NCBI GenBank assembly: GCA_903837305.1
Contig: CAILUB010000353.1
Location: forward strand, 1-12,341
Reading direction: 5' to 3'
DNA length: 12,341 nt
Origin: an uncultured Cytophagaceae bacterium
Lineage (GTDB): Bacteria > Bacteroidota > Bacteroidia > Cytophagales > Spirosomataceae
Shown: one piece after another, positions 1 through 6,289 of the stretch
Position numbering within the stretch: position 1 is the stretch's first letter
Layout: the number at the start of each line of letters is the position of its first letter
Made by a program: the position numbers and the translations under genes
The notes under the pieces: generated by a model
Told to the model about the DNA's origin: nothing
Database searches by the model: none
What the model saw: the letters and a program-made list of their open reading frames with translations, nothing else

Positions 1-2
1 AC

Positions 3-1370
3 ATTGAGAACAACGGAGAAGCAGCGATCATCGATCCACTTCGCGAAGTACAACCGTATATCGAGAAAGCGGAGCGTAATGGTGCCAAAATCAAGTATGT
101 ATTCGAAACTCACTTCCATGCTGACTTCGTTTCTGGCCACATTGATTTATCTGCAAAAACAGGTGCTCCTATTGTTTACGGACCAAATGCAGCTTGTCAA
201 TTCGAATGTATTTCTGCAACGGATGGGCAAGAATTCCCATTAGGAAATGCGACCATCCGTGTTATTCACACACCTGGTCACACAATGGAGTCGACTTGTT
301 TCCTTTTGATCGACGAAAATGGCAAAGAAACTAGCTTATTCTCTGGTGACACTTTATTCATCGGTGATGTGGGTCGTCCAGATTTGGCACAAAAAGTAAA
401 GGCTGACTTAACAGAAGATATCTTAGCGGGTCATTTATTCGATTCATTACGTAACAAAATCATGCCTTTAGCTGACGATATCATTGTATATCCTGCACAC
501 GGTGCAGGTTCTGCTTGCGGTAAAAACATGAGCAAAGAGACAACGGATACGTTAGGCAATCAAAAGAAAACCAACTATGCATTGAATCCAGCTTTAACAA
601 GAGAAGCATTCAAAAAAGAAGTTTTGACAGGTTTAGTTGCACCTCCAGCTTATTTCCCTTTGAACGTTTTGATGAATATTCAAGGATATGATTCAATTGA
701 CAAAGTATTAGAGCGCGGTCAACATGCTTTAAGCCCAGAAGGATTTGAAGCAGCAGCTAACGAAACAAGCGCGTTAATCTTAGATACGCGTGATCCTCAA
801 ACTTTCGCAGCAGGATTCGTGCCTAACTCGATTAACATCGGTATCGATGGATCTTTTGCTCCTTGGGTAGGTGCAATGATTCCTGATATCAAACAAGAGA
901 TTTTGTTAGTGACTGACGAAGGCCGCGAAGAAGAAGTAATTACTCGTTTAGCTCGGGTAGGATATGACTTTACGATTGGCTACCTAAAAGGTGGATTTGC
1001 GTCTTGGAAATCAGCAGGTAAGGAGTTTGACCAAATCGAATCTATCGAACCAGCCGAAGCATTCAAACGTGTTCAAGCAGGCGAAGGTGAAATCATCGAC
1101 GTTCGTAAGAATTCAGAATATTTATCTGAGCACGTGATTGATGTAGAAAATGCTCCTTTGGATTTCATCAATGACAGCATGTTGAAAATCGATAAAAACA
1201 AAACCTATTTTGTACACTGTGCAGGAGGTTACCGGTCGATGATTTTCAACTCGACTTTAAGAGCTCGTGGGTACGATAACTTGATTGACATCAATGGTGG
1301 CTTTAAAGCGATCAAGGAGTCAGGCAAGTTCCAAGTATCTGATTATGTGTGTCCTTCTACCCTTTTGTAA
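3..1370 (+). CDS. MBL-fold persulfide dioxygenase-like / double rhodanese fusion (5' partial)
   Basis: The frame is open from base 3, so the start lies upstream of the window; 455 residues are visible and, by comparison with the family, only about 15-20 are missing. Residues 1-170 form a metallo-beta-lactamase fold of the ETHE1/Blh type: THFHAD at 36-41, His in HTPGHT (89-94), Asp116 in SGDTLFIGD and His166 in YPAHG, all candidate metal ligands. Two rhodanese domains follow, at about 244-339 and 349-442. The first has no catalytic Cys (its loop reads TDEGREE), so it is probably structural. The second has Cys406 in HCAGGYRS. The C-terminus CPSTLL is characteristic of these fusions. The family oxidises glutathione persulfide or related persulfides to sulfite in the cytoplasm, and no export signal is expected. 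It leads an operon of sulfur genes, with the next start 2 nt after its stop. Family assignment is firm; the exact substrate is inferred. Confidence 0.9.
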   Translation: MENNGEAAIIDPLREVQPYIEKAERNGAKIKYVFETHFHADFVSGHIDLSAKTGAPIVYGPNAACQFECISATDGQEFPLGNATIRVIHTPGHTMESTCFLLIDENGKETSLFSGDTLFIGDVGRPDLAQKVKADLTEDILAGHLFDSLRNKIMPLADDIIVYPAHGAGSACGKNMSKETTDTLGNQKKTNYALNPALTREAFKKEVLTGLVAPPAYFPLNVLMNIQGYDSIDKVLERGQHALSPEGFEAAANETSALILDTRDPQTFAAGFVPNSINIGIDGSFAPWVGAMIPDIKQEILLVTDEGREEEVITRLARVGYDFTIGYLKGGFASWKSAGKEFDQIESIEPAEAFKRVQAGEGEIIDVRKNSEYLSEHVIDVENAPLDFINDSMLKIDKNKTYFVHCAGGYRSMIFNSTLRARGYDNLIDINGGFKAIKESGKFQVSDYVCPSTLL

Positions 1371-1372
1371 TC

Positions 1373-1645
1373 ATGGAAGAGTTATTAACTAACCCAGCAA
1401 CTACGGTTGTTGATGTCAGAGAAACAGGTGAATTTGCAGGCGGTCATTTCGCTGGTGCGATCAATATTCCTTTGGGAATTATTCCCTTACGATTAGATGA
1501 ATTTAAAGCAATGGACGGCCCAATTGTCGTATACTGCAGAAGTGGTAATCGTTCCGGAATGGCTATGAACTTGTTAAAGCAAGCTGGTCTTTCTAAAGTG
1601 TATAATGGCGGAGGATTACAGGATATGTTAATTTACCAAAACTAA
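1373..1645 (+). CDS. single-domain rhodanese (sulfurtransferase)
   Basis: This is a 90-residue stand-alone rhodanese-like protein. It has the DVRE motif near residue 14, the GGHFAGAINIP segment and the active-site loop CRSGNRS, with Cys55 as the sulfur-carrying residue. The loop is six residues long after the Cys, as in sulfurtransferases rather than Cdc25-type phosphatases. The ATG at 1373 is preferred: it lies 2 nt after the previous stop and yields a normal N-terminus. A GTG at 1349 would add an unusual eight-residue extension overlapping the upstream gene. There is no signal peptide, so it should be cytoplasmic, where it could pass sulfane sulfur to or from the upstream persulfide dioxygenase-like protein. 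The next gene starts 1 nt after the stop, so the two are probably translationally coupled. Confidence 0.88.
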   Translation: MEELLTNPATTVVDVRETGEFAGGHFAGAINIPLGIIPLRLDEFKAMDGPIVVYCRSGNRSGMAMNLLKQAGLSKVYNGGGLQDMLIYQN

Positions 1646-1646
1646 T

Positions 1647-1889
1647 ATGCTAGCTAGCCTAACACAAAATTGGGGTTTCATGCGCATTATCCGCCTAGTT
1701 ATAGGCGGATATGCGCTTGTTGAAGCTATTCGTGCATCAGATGTACTGATCGGGATCATGGGAACCGTCCTTATAGGCATGGCCTTATTCAATCTAGGCT
1801 GTGGCGCACAAGGTTGTGGCGTACCAACCTCTCGCAATAAAAACACTTCTAGTGATGAAGTAGAATATGAAGAAGTTCTTTCAAAATAA
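1647..1889 (+). CDS. small membrane protein, YgaP-type transmembrane domain (DUF2892-like)
   Basis: This is an 80-residue protein with two likely membrane helices (about 14-30 and 33-50), then a Cys52-x4-Cys57 motif (CGAQGC) and a polar, acidic tail. The short two-helix pattern resembles the DUF2892 domain that is fused to a rhodanese in E. coli YgaP; here the rhodanese is the separate gene just upstream, 1 nt away. That suggests the two work as a split YgaP-like membrane sulfurtransferase (inference). A later ATG at 1680 (MRIIRL) would also give a plausible DUF2892 start; the first ATG is kept because of the tight coupling. The 3' end overlaps the next gene by 23 nt. Confidence 0.75.
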   Translation: MLASLTQNWGFMRIIRLVIGGYALVEAIRASDVLIGIMGTVLIGMALFNLGCGAQGCGVPTSRNKNTSSDEVEYEEVLSK

Positions 1890-2079
1890 GCGTTGGCAGA
1901 TCTTAGGTGGACTATTAGGCGGAATTGCCGGATACTTCTACTGGAAAGAGATTGGTTGTGTTACGGGCACTTGTCCTATAACGAGTAAACCGCTGAATAG
2001 TATAATCTATTTTGCGGTTTTGGCTTATTTTGTGACGGGAACGATCGCTGGATTTAGAGCATTAAAGAGAGGAGATTAA
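1867..2079 (+). CDS. small two-helix membrane protein (DUF6132-like)
   Basis: This is a 70-residue protein with a basic N-terminus (MKKFFQNKR) and two membrane helices at about 11-27 and 44-63. A Cys31-x4-Cys36 motif (CVTGTC) and the PITSKPLNS segment lie between the helices. The pattern matches small Bacteroidota membrane proteins grouped as DUF6132 that sit beside rhodanese and YeeE genes; I recognise it from memory, and the function is unknown. The start lies inside the end of the preceding gene (23-nt overlap), which implies translational coupling. The paired cysteines beside the membrane, the same spacing in its neighbour and the context suggest a role in handling a thiol or persulfide at the inner membrane. 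Immediately after the stop a heptanucleotide repeat hairpin begins. Confidence 0.72.
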   Translation: MKKFFQNKRWQILGGLLGGIAGYFYWKEIGCVTGTCPITSKPLNSIIYFAVLAYFVTGTIAGFRALKRGD

Positions 2080-2141
2080 AGAGTATAGAGTAGAGATTTA
2101 ACTAGTTCACTCTCTACTCTATGCTCTCCTATCTATACTCT
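2080..2141 (+). repeat. AGAGTAN heptanucleotide repeat hairpin
   Basis: Starting on the base after the stop codon, degenerate seven-base units (AGAGTAT, AGAGTAG) run from 2080 to 2096. A complementary TCTCTACTCTATGCTCT tract sits at 2111-2127, with further TCT-rich sequence to 2141. The two arms pair over 17 bp, one pair being a G-U wobble, around a 14-nt loop. There is no T-run after the stem, so it does not look like a classical terminator. It could be an mRNA processing or stabilising structure between the first four genes and the YeeE pair. The rest of the spacer up to 2180 is AT-rich, with weak heptad character (ATTACTG, ATTACTA). Confidence 0.7.
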
Positions 2142-2180
2142 TATTTATTACTGATTACTAACAATTAAATACCTTTTAAA

Positions 2181-2741
2181 ATGGAAACAATTACCCAACC
2201 CTGGCCTTGGTATACGGCAGGAATTATCATCGGACTTATTGTCCCTGCCCTATTGATTTTAGGGAACAAACATTTTGGTATATCAGCGAATTTACGCCAT
2301 GCCTGCGCGGCATGTTTGCCTAGTAACATTCCCTTTTTTAGTTATGACTGGAAAAAAGAATCTTGGAATTTCTTCTTTGTAGGAGGCATCTTAGTAGGTG
2401 GAATTATTTCAACGCTTTACTTAGGATCCGATGAAGCCGTTATTGTTCACCCAGATTTGGCCAAAGAATTAGCGACCTATGGCATCAACGACTTCTCAGG
2501 CATGGTTCCTGCTCAGTTGTTTTCTTTTGAAAGCTTATTTACGGTTCGTGGACTAGTCATGATGGTGGGTGGTGGCTTTCTAGTTGGATTCGGGGCACGT
2601 TACGCGGGCGGATGTACTTCTGGACATGCAATCATGGGTCTTTCGGATCTTCAATGGCCATCATTAGTAGCTACTATCTGTTTTATGATAGGTGGTTTCG
2701 TTATGGCTAATTTCATTTTACCCTTCATCTTACACCTATAA
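2181..2741 (+). CDS. YeeE/YedE-family sulfur-compound transporter subunit (N-terminal half of a split pair)
   Basis: This is a 186-residue integral membrane protein with about four helices (near 12-28, 65-82, 121-140 and 160-182). It carries the family signature GGCTSGHAI with Cys145. In the thiosulfate importer TsuA, which belongs to the same superfamily, conserved Cys residues on the transport path are proposed to relay thiosulfate by transient hydrogen bonds. A Cys42-x2-Cys45 pair is an additional feature. The protein is about half the size of fused YeeE, and the gene 5 nt downstream supplies the second half, as in PmpA/PmpB-type pairs. Likely role: uptake of thiosulfate or another sulfur species across the inner membrane. 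The family is clear; the substrate is inferred from the family and the surrounding sulfur genes. Confidence 0.88.
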   Translation: METITQPWPWYTAGIIIGLIVPALLILGNKHFGISANLRHACAACLPSNIPFFSYDWKKESWNFFFVGGILVGGIISTLYLGSDEAVIVHPDLAKELATYGINDFSGMVPAQLFSFESLFTVRGLVMMVGGGFLVGFGARYAGGCTSGHAIMGLSDLQWPSLVATICFMIGGFVMANFILPFILHL

Positions 2742-2746
2742 AAACC

Positions 2747-3256
2747 ATGGAAAATAAGACAACAGAACACGCAAATCCAGTTGATTTCGAAGTACGTTCG
2801 TTAGACACGATGTGTGTCAACGAATCTGAATTGGTTCACCCTTGGTGGTATAATTTCAAATACGCGGCCGTAGGAATAATTTTTGGCATTGTATTTATCA
2901 AAGCTGAGATTATCTCTTGGTTTCGTATTCAAGAAATGTTCCGCTTACAAAGCTTTCACATGTATGGTGTAATTGGCACAGCTGTGGTGGTAGGAGCCAT
3001 CTCCGTATTTTTAATCAAGAAATTCAAGGTTAAAAGTATCCACGGTGAGGAGATTACGTTCACAGATAAGAAGTTTAATAAGGGCCAAATCATTGGCGGC
3101 TTAATCTTTGGCCTTGGATGGGCATTAACCGGCGCTTGCCCAGGTCCTCTTTTTGCTCAAGTGGGAACAGGTGCATTTGTCATATTAGTTGTTGTCCTAA
3201 GCGCAACTGCCGGCACTTGGGTGTATGGTAAGTTTAGAGATCAATTGCCGCATTAG
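2747..3256 (+). CDS. YeeE/YedE-related transporter subunit (DUF6691-like, second half of the pair)
   Basis: This is a 169-residue protein with a polar N-terminus of about 33 residues, then helices near 37-52, 72-91, 112-131 and 143-160. The motif TGACPGPLFAQVG carries Cys131 and is the counterpart of the Cys motif in the first subunit. Such half-size proteins (PmpB, DUF6691) accompany a YeeE/YedE partner. The 5-nt spacing to the upstream gene supports production as a complex. The N-terminus here is longer than the minimal membrane unit and includes Cys23, of unknown relevance. The gene closes the first sulfur operon: its TAG stop is followed directly by a heptanucleotide repeat array and then a strong terminator. 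Confidence 0.86.
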   Translation: MENKTTEHANPVDFEVRSLDTMCVNESELVHPWWYNFKYAAVGIIFGIVFIKAEIISWFRIQEMFRLQSFHMYGVIGTAVVVGAISVFLIKKFKVKSIHGEEITFTDKKFNKGQIIGGLIFGLGWALTGACPGPLFAQVGTGAFVILVVVLSATAGTWVYGKFRDQLPH

Positions 3257-3300
3257 GAGATAAGAGAGTAGAGATTATAGAGTAGAGAGTAGAGATATTT
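3257..3300 (+). repeat. AGAGTAN heptanucleotide array after the YeeE pair
   Basis: A purine-rich array of degenerate AGAGTAG/AGATTAT-type units begins on the base after the TAG stop. It is an imperfect inverted copy of the TCT-rich array at 3404-3478 on the other side of the terminator. Together the two could fold into a long imperfect stem with the terminator hairpin in its loop. Confidence 0.7.
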
Positions 3301-3312
3301 CACTCAAATTCT

Positions 3313-3352
3313 AAAGCTAGCATCAGCGCAAACTGCATGCTAGCTTTTTTTT
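3313..3352 (+). terminator. rho-independent terminator of the first sulfur operon
   Basis: A perfect 11-bp stem pairs AAAGCTAGCAT (3313-3323) with ATGCTAGCTTT (3337-3347) across a 13-nt loop, and eight T residues run from 3345 to 3352. It reads as a plus-strand terminator about 57 nt after the last stop. Read on the minus strand the following T-run is weak, so it is probably not a full terminator for the convergent soxB-like gene. Confidence 0.9.
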
Positions 3353-3403
3353 ATCTCTTAAGCACAAAAATAGGATGCCGAACCTAATCAACACCCTATC
3401 CAA

Positions 3404-3472
3404 ACTCTCTACTCTATACTCTATAATCTCTTATCTATAATCTCTACTCTATACTCTCTTATCTCTACTCTC
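3404..3472 (-). repeat. AGAGTAN heptanucleotide array after the soxB-like gene
   Basis: Read on the minus strand, this is an AGAGTAG/AGATAAG/AGATTAT-type array that begins on the base after the TAG stop of the soxB-like gene and runs for about 70 nt. It has the same sequence family and the same placement relative to a stop codon as the arrays at 2080, 3257 and 9609. The 3353-3403 stretch between terminator and array holds nothing I can identify. Confidence 0.7.
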
Positions 3473-5146
3473 CTATCTAAACGTATAATCCACCCCAGTC
3501 ACCTGACTCAACAAATCTTGTGGCCCGTCTAATATCTTTGCATCGTGGCGCAAAACAGGGGTAACTGGAGAGAATTTAGTTAAATACTCCTTCATCATGG
3601 AGTGCAAAGTATAGGCTGTATTTGTTGCCTCTTTTACACCCTTCATACGACACAACATATCCTCTGGATCACCATCACGCTCACAAGCACACATGGTATA
3701 CAGGCGGTTTTTATCTAATTCAGCTCCCGCAATAGTTACCTTTTTAACGCGTTCGCCTACCCGATCAAATGCTTTGAATTCTACTTGCATCCCTTTGAAA
3801 CGAATAAGCCAACCGCCAAAGCGCTTAGAAGCATCTTGTGCGAAAACATTCTGCATCTCTTTTTCTAACCAATCTAAAATCTGTTGGCCTGATGCTTTCG
3901 CCGTACGAATGGTGCTGTCTACCGGTAACATATCATATAAATACCCCTCCGTAATCGCTACTTTACCATCTTTACCTGGTACGCGTGGTGGACAAAAACG
4001 GAATCCATTTGATAATACGACATCCGCATTCACCTGCCATTTTAACGCATCTACGATCATCGTATCGATGGTATTCTCTACCACAAAGTTGCGGTAAAGA
4101 GGCACGGTGCTATATCCTAAGACTTTATTGATTTCTTCTTTAAAGGGCTTCTCTAAGTCTTGAACTAAGGTTTTAATCGCTGGATCAGCTGGGTATTTGA
4201 TGGGATCGACTTCCACTAATTCATAGGTAGAACCCACGACTTTTCCGTCTTTCACCTGGATGTCTAATTTACCAATAAACGAACCGAAGGCACCTGGCTC
4301 TACAATCTTCGTGTATTCTGCTTGAATTGGTTTACGAACCCTTTCATGCGTATCTGCCCCAAAAATATAGTCTACTCCTTGGCAATCAGGATTATTACCC
4401 AATGCTATTTGCTGAGATAAACCTAAGTGAGATAAGATAATCACAAAGTCACATTGCTCTTGCTCGCGCAATAGCGTCACGTATTCCTTCAGATTATCTT
4501 CTGGTTTCGTGTAGACAATACCCTTTGAATACAAAGGAGATTGACGTAAAGGAACTAAAGGGTCTGTATAGCCCAAGAAACCTATTTTAATCCCCATACG
4601 ATGCATAATTTGGTAAGGTTGGAAGATGAGTTCACCTTTCTTTCCATCACCTAAATCATGGTACATATTAGCACAGATTTTGGGAGCAAATAAACCACCC
4701 AATAATTTCTGCATGTTCTTTTTATAATAAACTACCTCCCAGTTTCCTGGTAGATATAGGTCATAATCCATCGCATTCAATAAAGGAACGAATGCCTGCC
4801 CTGTTGTTTTCACCGAAAGCATACTCCCTTGAAACATATCACCCGTATCTAAAGTGATCGTATTCTGAGGATTTTTCTCTTTTAATTTCTTTAATGCAGT
4901 GGCCATATGAGGATATCCTCCAGCTTTGCGAAAGGTCAACTCATTATTTTCCCAAAATAATTCATCATGCGCATGCAATTGACAGTGCACATCCGTGGTT
5001 TGGAGAATCGTTATTTGACCAGATCCAGCGATTGATTTTGTTGATGAAGTAGTATTCTCTGCATTTTTAGCTTGTAAGCCTACAGGCGTTAACGCAGCCA
5101 CACTCGTCAGTATTCCGCCTTGTAAAAATTTTCTTCTAGAGTTCAT
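3473..5146 (-). CDS. soxB: SoxB-like thiosulfohydrolase (5'-nucleotidase/metallophosphatase family)
   Basis: This 557-residue protein has a Tat signal (SRRKFLQ at 3-9 followed by a hydrophobic stretch), so it should fold in the cytoplasm and act in the periplasm. The metallophosphatase core shows TDVHCQLHAHDELF (51-64), GD (102-103), GNWE (134-137), SHLG (239-242) and GADTHE (263-268). The Trp in GNWE, instead of the usual GNHE of 5'-nucleotidases, is typical of SoxB. So is the C-terminal block CERDGDPEDMLCR (488-500) with TLHSMMKEYL and the LLSQVTGVDYTFR end. SoxB hydrolyses sulfate from the thiosulfonate carried on SoxY, using two Mn ions. Neither SoxYZ nor SoxAX is encoded here, so the carrier is encoded elsewhere or the substrate differs. 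The gene follows the diheme cytochrome by 5 nt. A plain 5'-nucleotidase is the less likely alternative. Confidence 0.85.
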   Translation of the reverse strand: MNSRRKFLQGGILTSVAALTPVGLQAKNAENTTSSTKSIAGSGQITILQTTDVHCQLHAHDELFWENNELTFRKAGGYPHMATALKKLKEKNPQNTITLDTGDMFQGSMLSVKTTGQAFVPLLNAMDYDLYLPGNWEVVYYKKNMQKLLGGLFAPKICANMYHDLGDGKKGELIFQPYQIMHRMGIKIGFLGYTDPLVPLRQSPLYSKGIVYTKPEDNLKEYVTLLREQEQCDFVIILSHLGLSQQIALGNNPDCQGVDYIFGADTHERVRKPIQAEYTKIVEPGAFGSFIGKLDIQVKDGKVVGSTYELVEVDPIKYPADPAIKTLVQDLEKPFKEEINKVLGYSTVPLYRNFVVENTIDTMIVDALKWQVNADVVLSNGFRFCPPRVPGKDGKVAITEGYLYDMLPVDSTIRTAKASGQQILDWLEKEMQNVFAQDASKRFGGWLIRFKGMQVEFKAFDRVGERVKKVTIAGAELDKNRLYTMCACERDGDPEDMLCRMKGVKEATNTAYTLHSMMKEYLTKFSPVTPVLRHDAKILDGPQDLLSQVTGVDYTFR

Positions 5147-5151
5147 TCGGT

Positions 5152-6201
5152 TTATTTTTTAGACTTCTTGTGTTTCGCAATCCATTCTTTTATAGGCTTG
5201 TAAGGACCGTATTTATGTTGTTCTTCTGTAAATGGATCAGCATAAGGGCCAAAAGGATGGTCAAAAGGCTTGCCTGAGATATCCGGCCAATCCTTACTTA
5301 AATCTTTACCAGGACGCGGCATAGAATTCACATAAGCTGCTAAATCCCAAGCTTCCTCATCGGATAATTGAGGTTTCTCGTAATTCGCTCCTAAAGGCAT
5401 ATTGTATTTTACATATCCTGCGAAATTAGACATACGGTAAAGTCCAGCCCCATGATTGTAACTATGAGGTCCCCAAAGCGGAGGATAAGTATACGACTTC
5501 CCATTTTCAGCCAGCACGCCACCGCCATCTGCCTGATGACAAGACTGGCATTTTGAAGCGTACACTTCAGCACCCTTGGCGGGATCAATCGCGCGCTTTA
5601 AGCCTTTTAATTTAAAAATCCCTGATCCTTTAGGTGACTTGCCTTTCTTAACATCGGTACCTAACCATTTAATATAGGCCAAAATCGCACGCATCTCCTT
5701 ACTTTCCGCCGGCAACGCTTGTCCATTCAAACTTCGTTGAAAACAATCATTTACTCGCTTGACTTGATCCTCAATAGCCCCAGAACGAGCTCTAAACTTA
5801 GGATAAGTGGATTGAACCGCAAAGTAATTATTTCCCCAAGGCTGTGTCCCGGCATTTAGGTGGCAGTTTTGGCAATTCATCCCGTTAGAAATCGACTTTA
5901 CTGAGCCTTGGGGACCTAAATATTCAGAGGTATGCGCAATTAATTCGCGACCATAAACAACCAATTCCTTTTCTTCTGGCGCTAAATACATCATGCGCCA
6001 ATCAGATGGCGCCGTCCACACATGGTTGAAATTAGAGTCTGGCTCAACATATACCTGAGTGGAGTCAGTAGAAGCTCCTTTCTCATAGTCGTACGAATGA
6101 AAGACCAAGAAGAAAAAAAGCCCCACTAAAGCCACTAATAGGGAATAGAGAAAAATGGAAAGGAAATTAGTTCCCGGTGTCGAAGAATTTGATGTAGCCA
6201 T
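5152..6201 (-). CDS. tsdA: membrane-anchored diheme cytochrome c, TsdA-like thiosulfate dehydrogenase
   Basis: This 349-residue protein has one N-terminal membrane helix (about 13-36) with no lipobox, so it is probably anchored in the inner membrane facing the periplasm. It has two haem-binding motifs: CQNCH at 110-114, within NGMNCQNCHLNAGTQPWGNN, and CQSCH at 218-222. The first domain contains RVNDCFQRSLNG, with Cys153 at the place of the axial Cys ligand of haem 1 in TsdA. The second contains PPLWGPHSYNHGAG and NMP with Met268, matching the haem 2 region. TsdA joins two thiosulfates into tetrathionate, or runs the reverse reaction, and passes electrons to other cytochromes. The order cytochrome then soxB with a 5-nt gap implies one transcript. 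A proline-rich extension after residue 295 is specific to this protein or its close relatives. A SoxA-like role is the alternative, since SoxA also uses a Cys-ligated haem. Confidence 0.8.
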   Translation of the reverse strand: MATSNSSTPGTNFLSIFLYSLLVALVGLFFFLVFHSYDYEKGASTDSTQVYVEPDSNFNHVWTAPSDWRMMYLAPEEKELVVYGRELIAHTSEYLGPQGSVKSISNGMNCQNCHLNAGTQPWGNNYFAVQSTYPKFRARSGAIEDQVKRVNDCFQRSLNGQALPAESKEMRAILAYIKWLGTDVKKGKSPKGSGIFKLKGLKRAIDPAKGAEVYASKCQSCHQADGGGVLAENGKSYTYPPLWGPHSYNHGAGLYRMSNFAGYVKYNMPLGANYEKPQLSDEEAWDLAAYVNSMPRPGKDLSKDWPDISGKPFDHPFGPYADPFTEEQHKYGPYKPIKEWIAKHKKSKK

Positions 6202-6218
6202 AAATAAAATTATATCTA

Positions 6219-6226
6219 CGAATTTA
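6219..6226 (-). promoter_or_regulatory. -7-like box for the cytochrome-soxB unit
   Basis: TAAATTCG on the minus strand matches the Bacteroidota -7 consensus TAnnTTTG at all but one position. It lies 28.5 nt downstream of the centre of the palindrome at 6248-6261 and about 18 nt before the ATG. No convincing -33 element is seen, as would suit an activator-dependent promoter. Confidence 0.45.
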
Positions 6227-6247
6227 GCCTTTAATCAACATCTCAAC

Positions 6248-6261
6248 GTGACATTTATCAC
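6248..6261 (-). promoter_or_regulatory. CRP/FNR-like operator upstream of the cytochrome-soxB unit
   Basis: The site has the form GTGA-N6-TCAC, close to the CRP/FNR-family TGTGA-N6-TCACA layout. On the gene strand it reads GTGATAAATGTCACG and shares 12 of 13 bases with GACAAATGTCACG upstream of the rhodanese-thioredoxin unit at 9244. Its distance to the -7-like box is that of a class II activator site. Confidence 0.55.
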
Positions 6262-6289
6262 TCTGACCCTAAAATATTTGATTTTTCCA

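Noticed and set aside
4..285. Possible frameshift or separate small gene at the left edge
   Set aside because: The persulfide-dioxygenase frame reads unbroken from base 3 with all metal motifs, so there is no frameshift and the other frame is a shadow.
1349..1372. GTG start adding eight residues to the first rhodanese
   Set aside because: It overlaps the upstream gene and adds residues that do not fit the rhodanese fold; the ATG at 1373 gives a normal N-terminus.
3404..3478. CRISPR-like array
   Set aside because: Units are about 7 nt and degenerate, with no spacers and no cas genes.
3693..4097. Plus-strand open frame antisense to the soxB-like gene
   Set aside because: It lies fully within a well-supported conserved gene and shows no domain or signal of its own.
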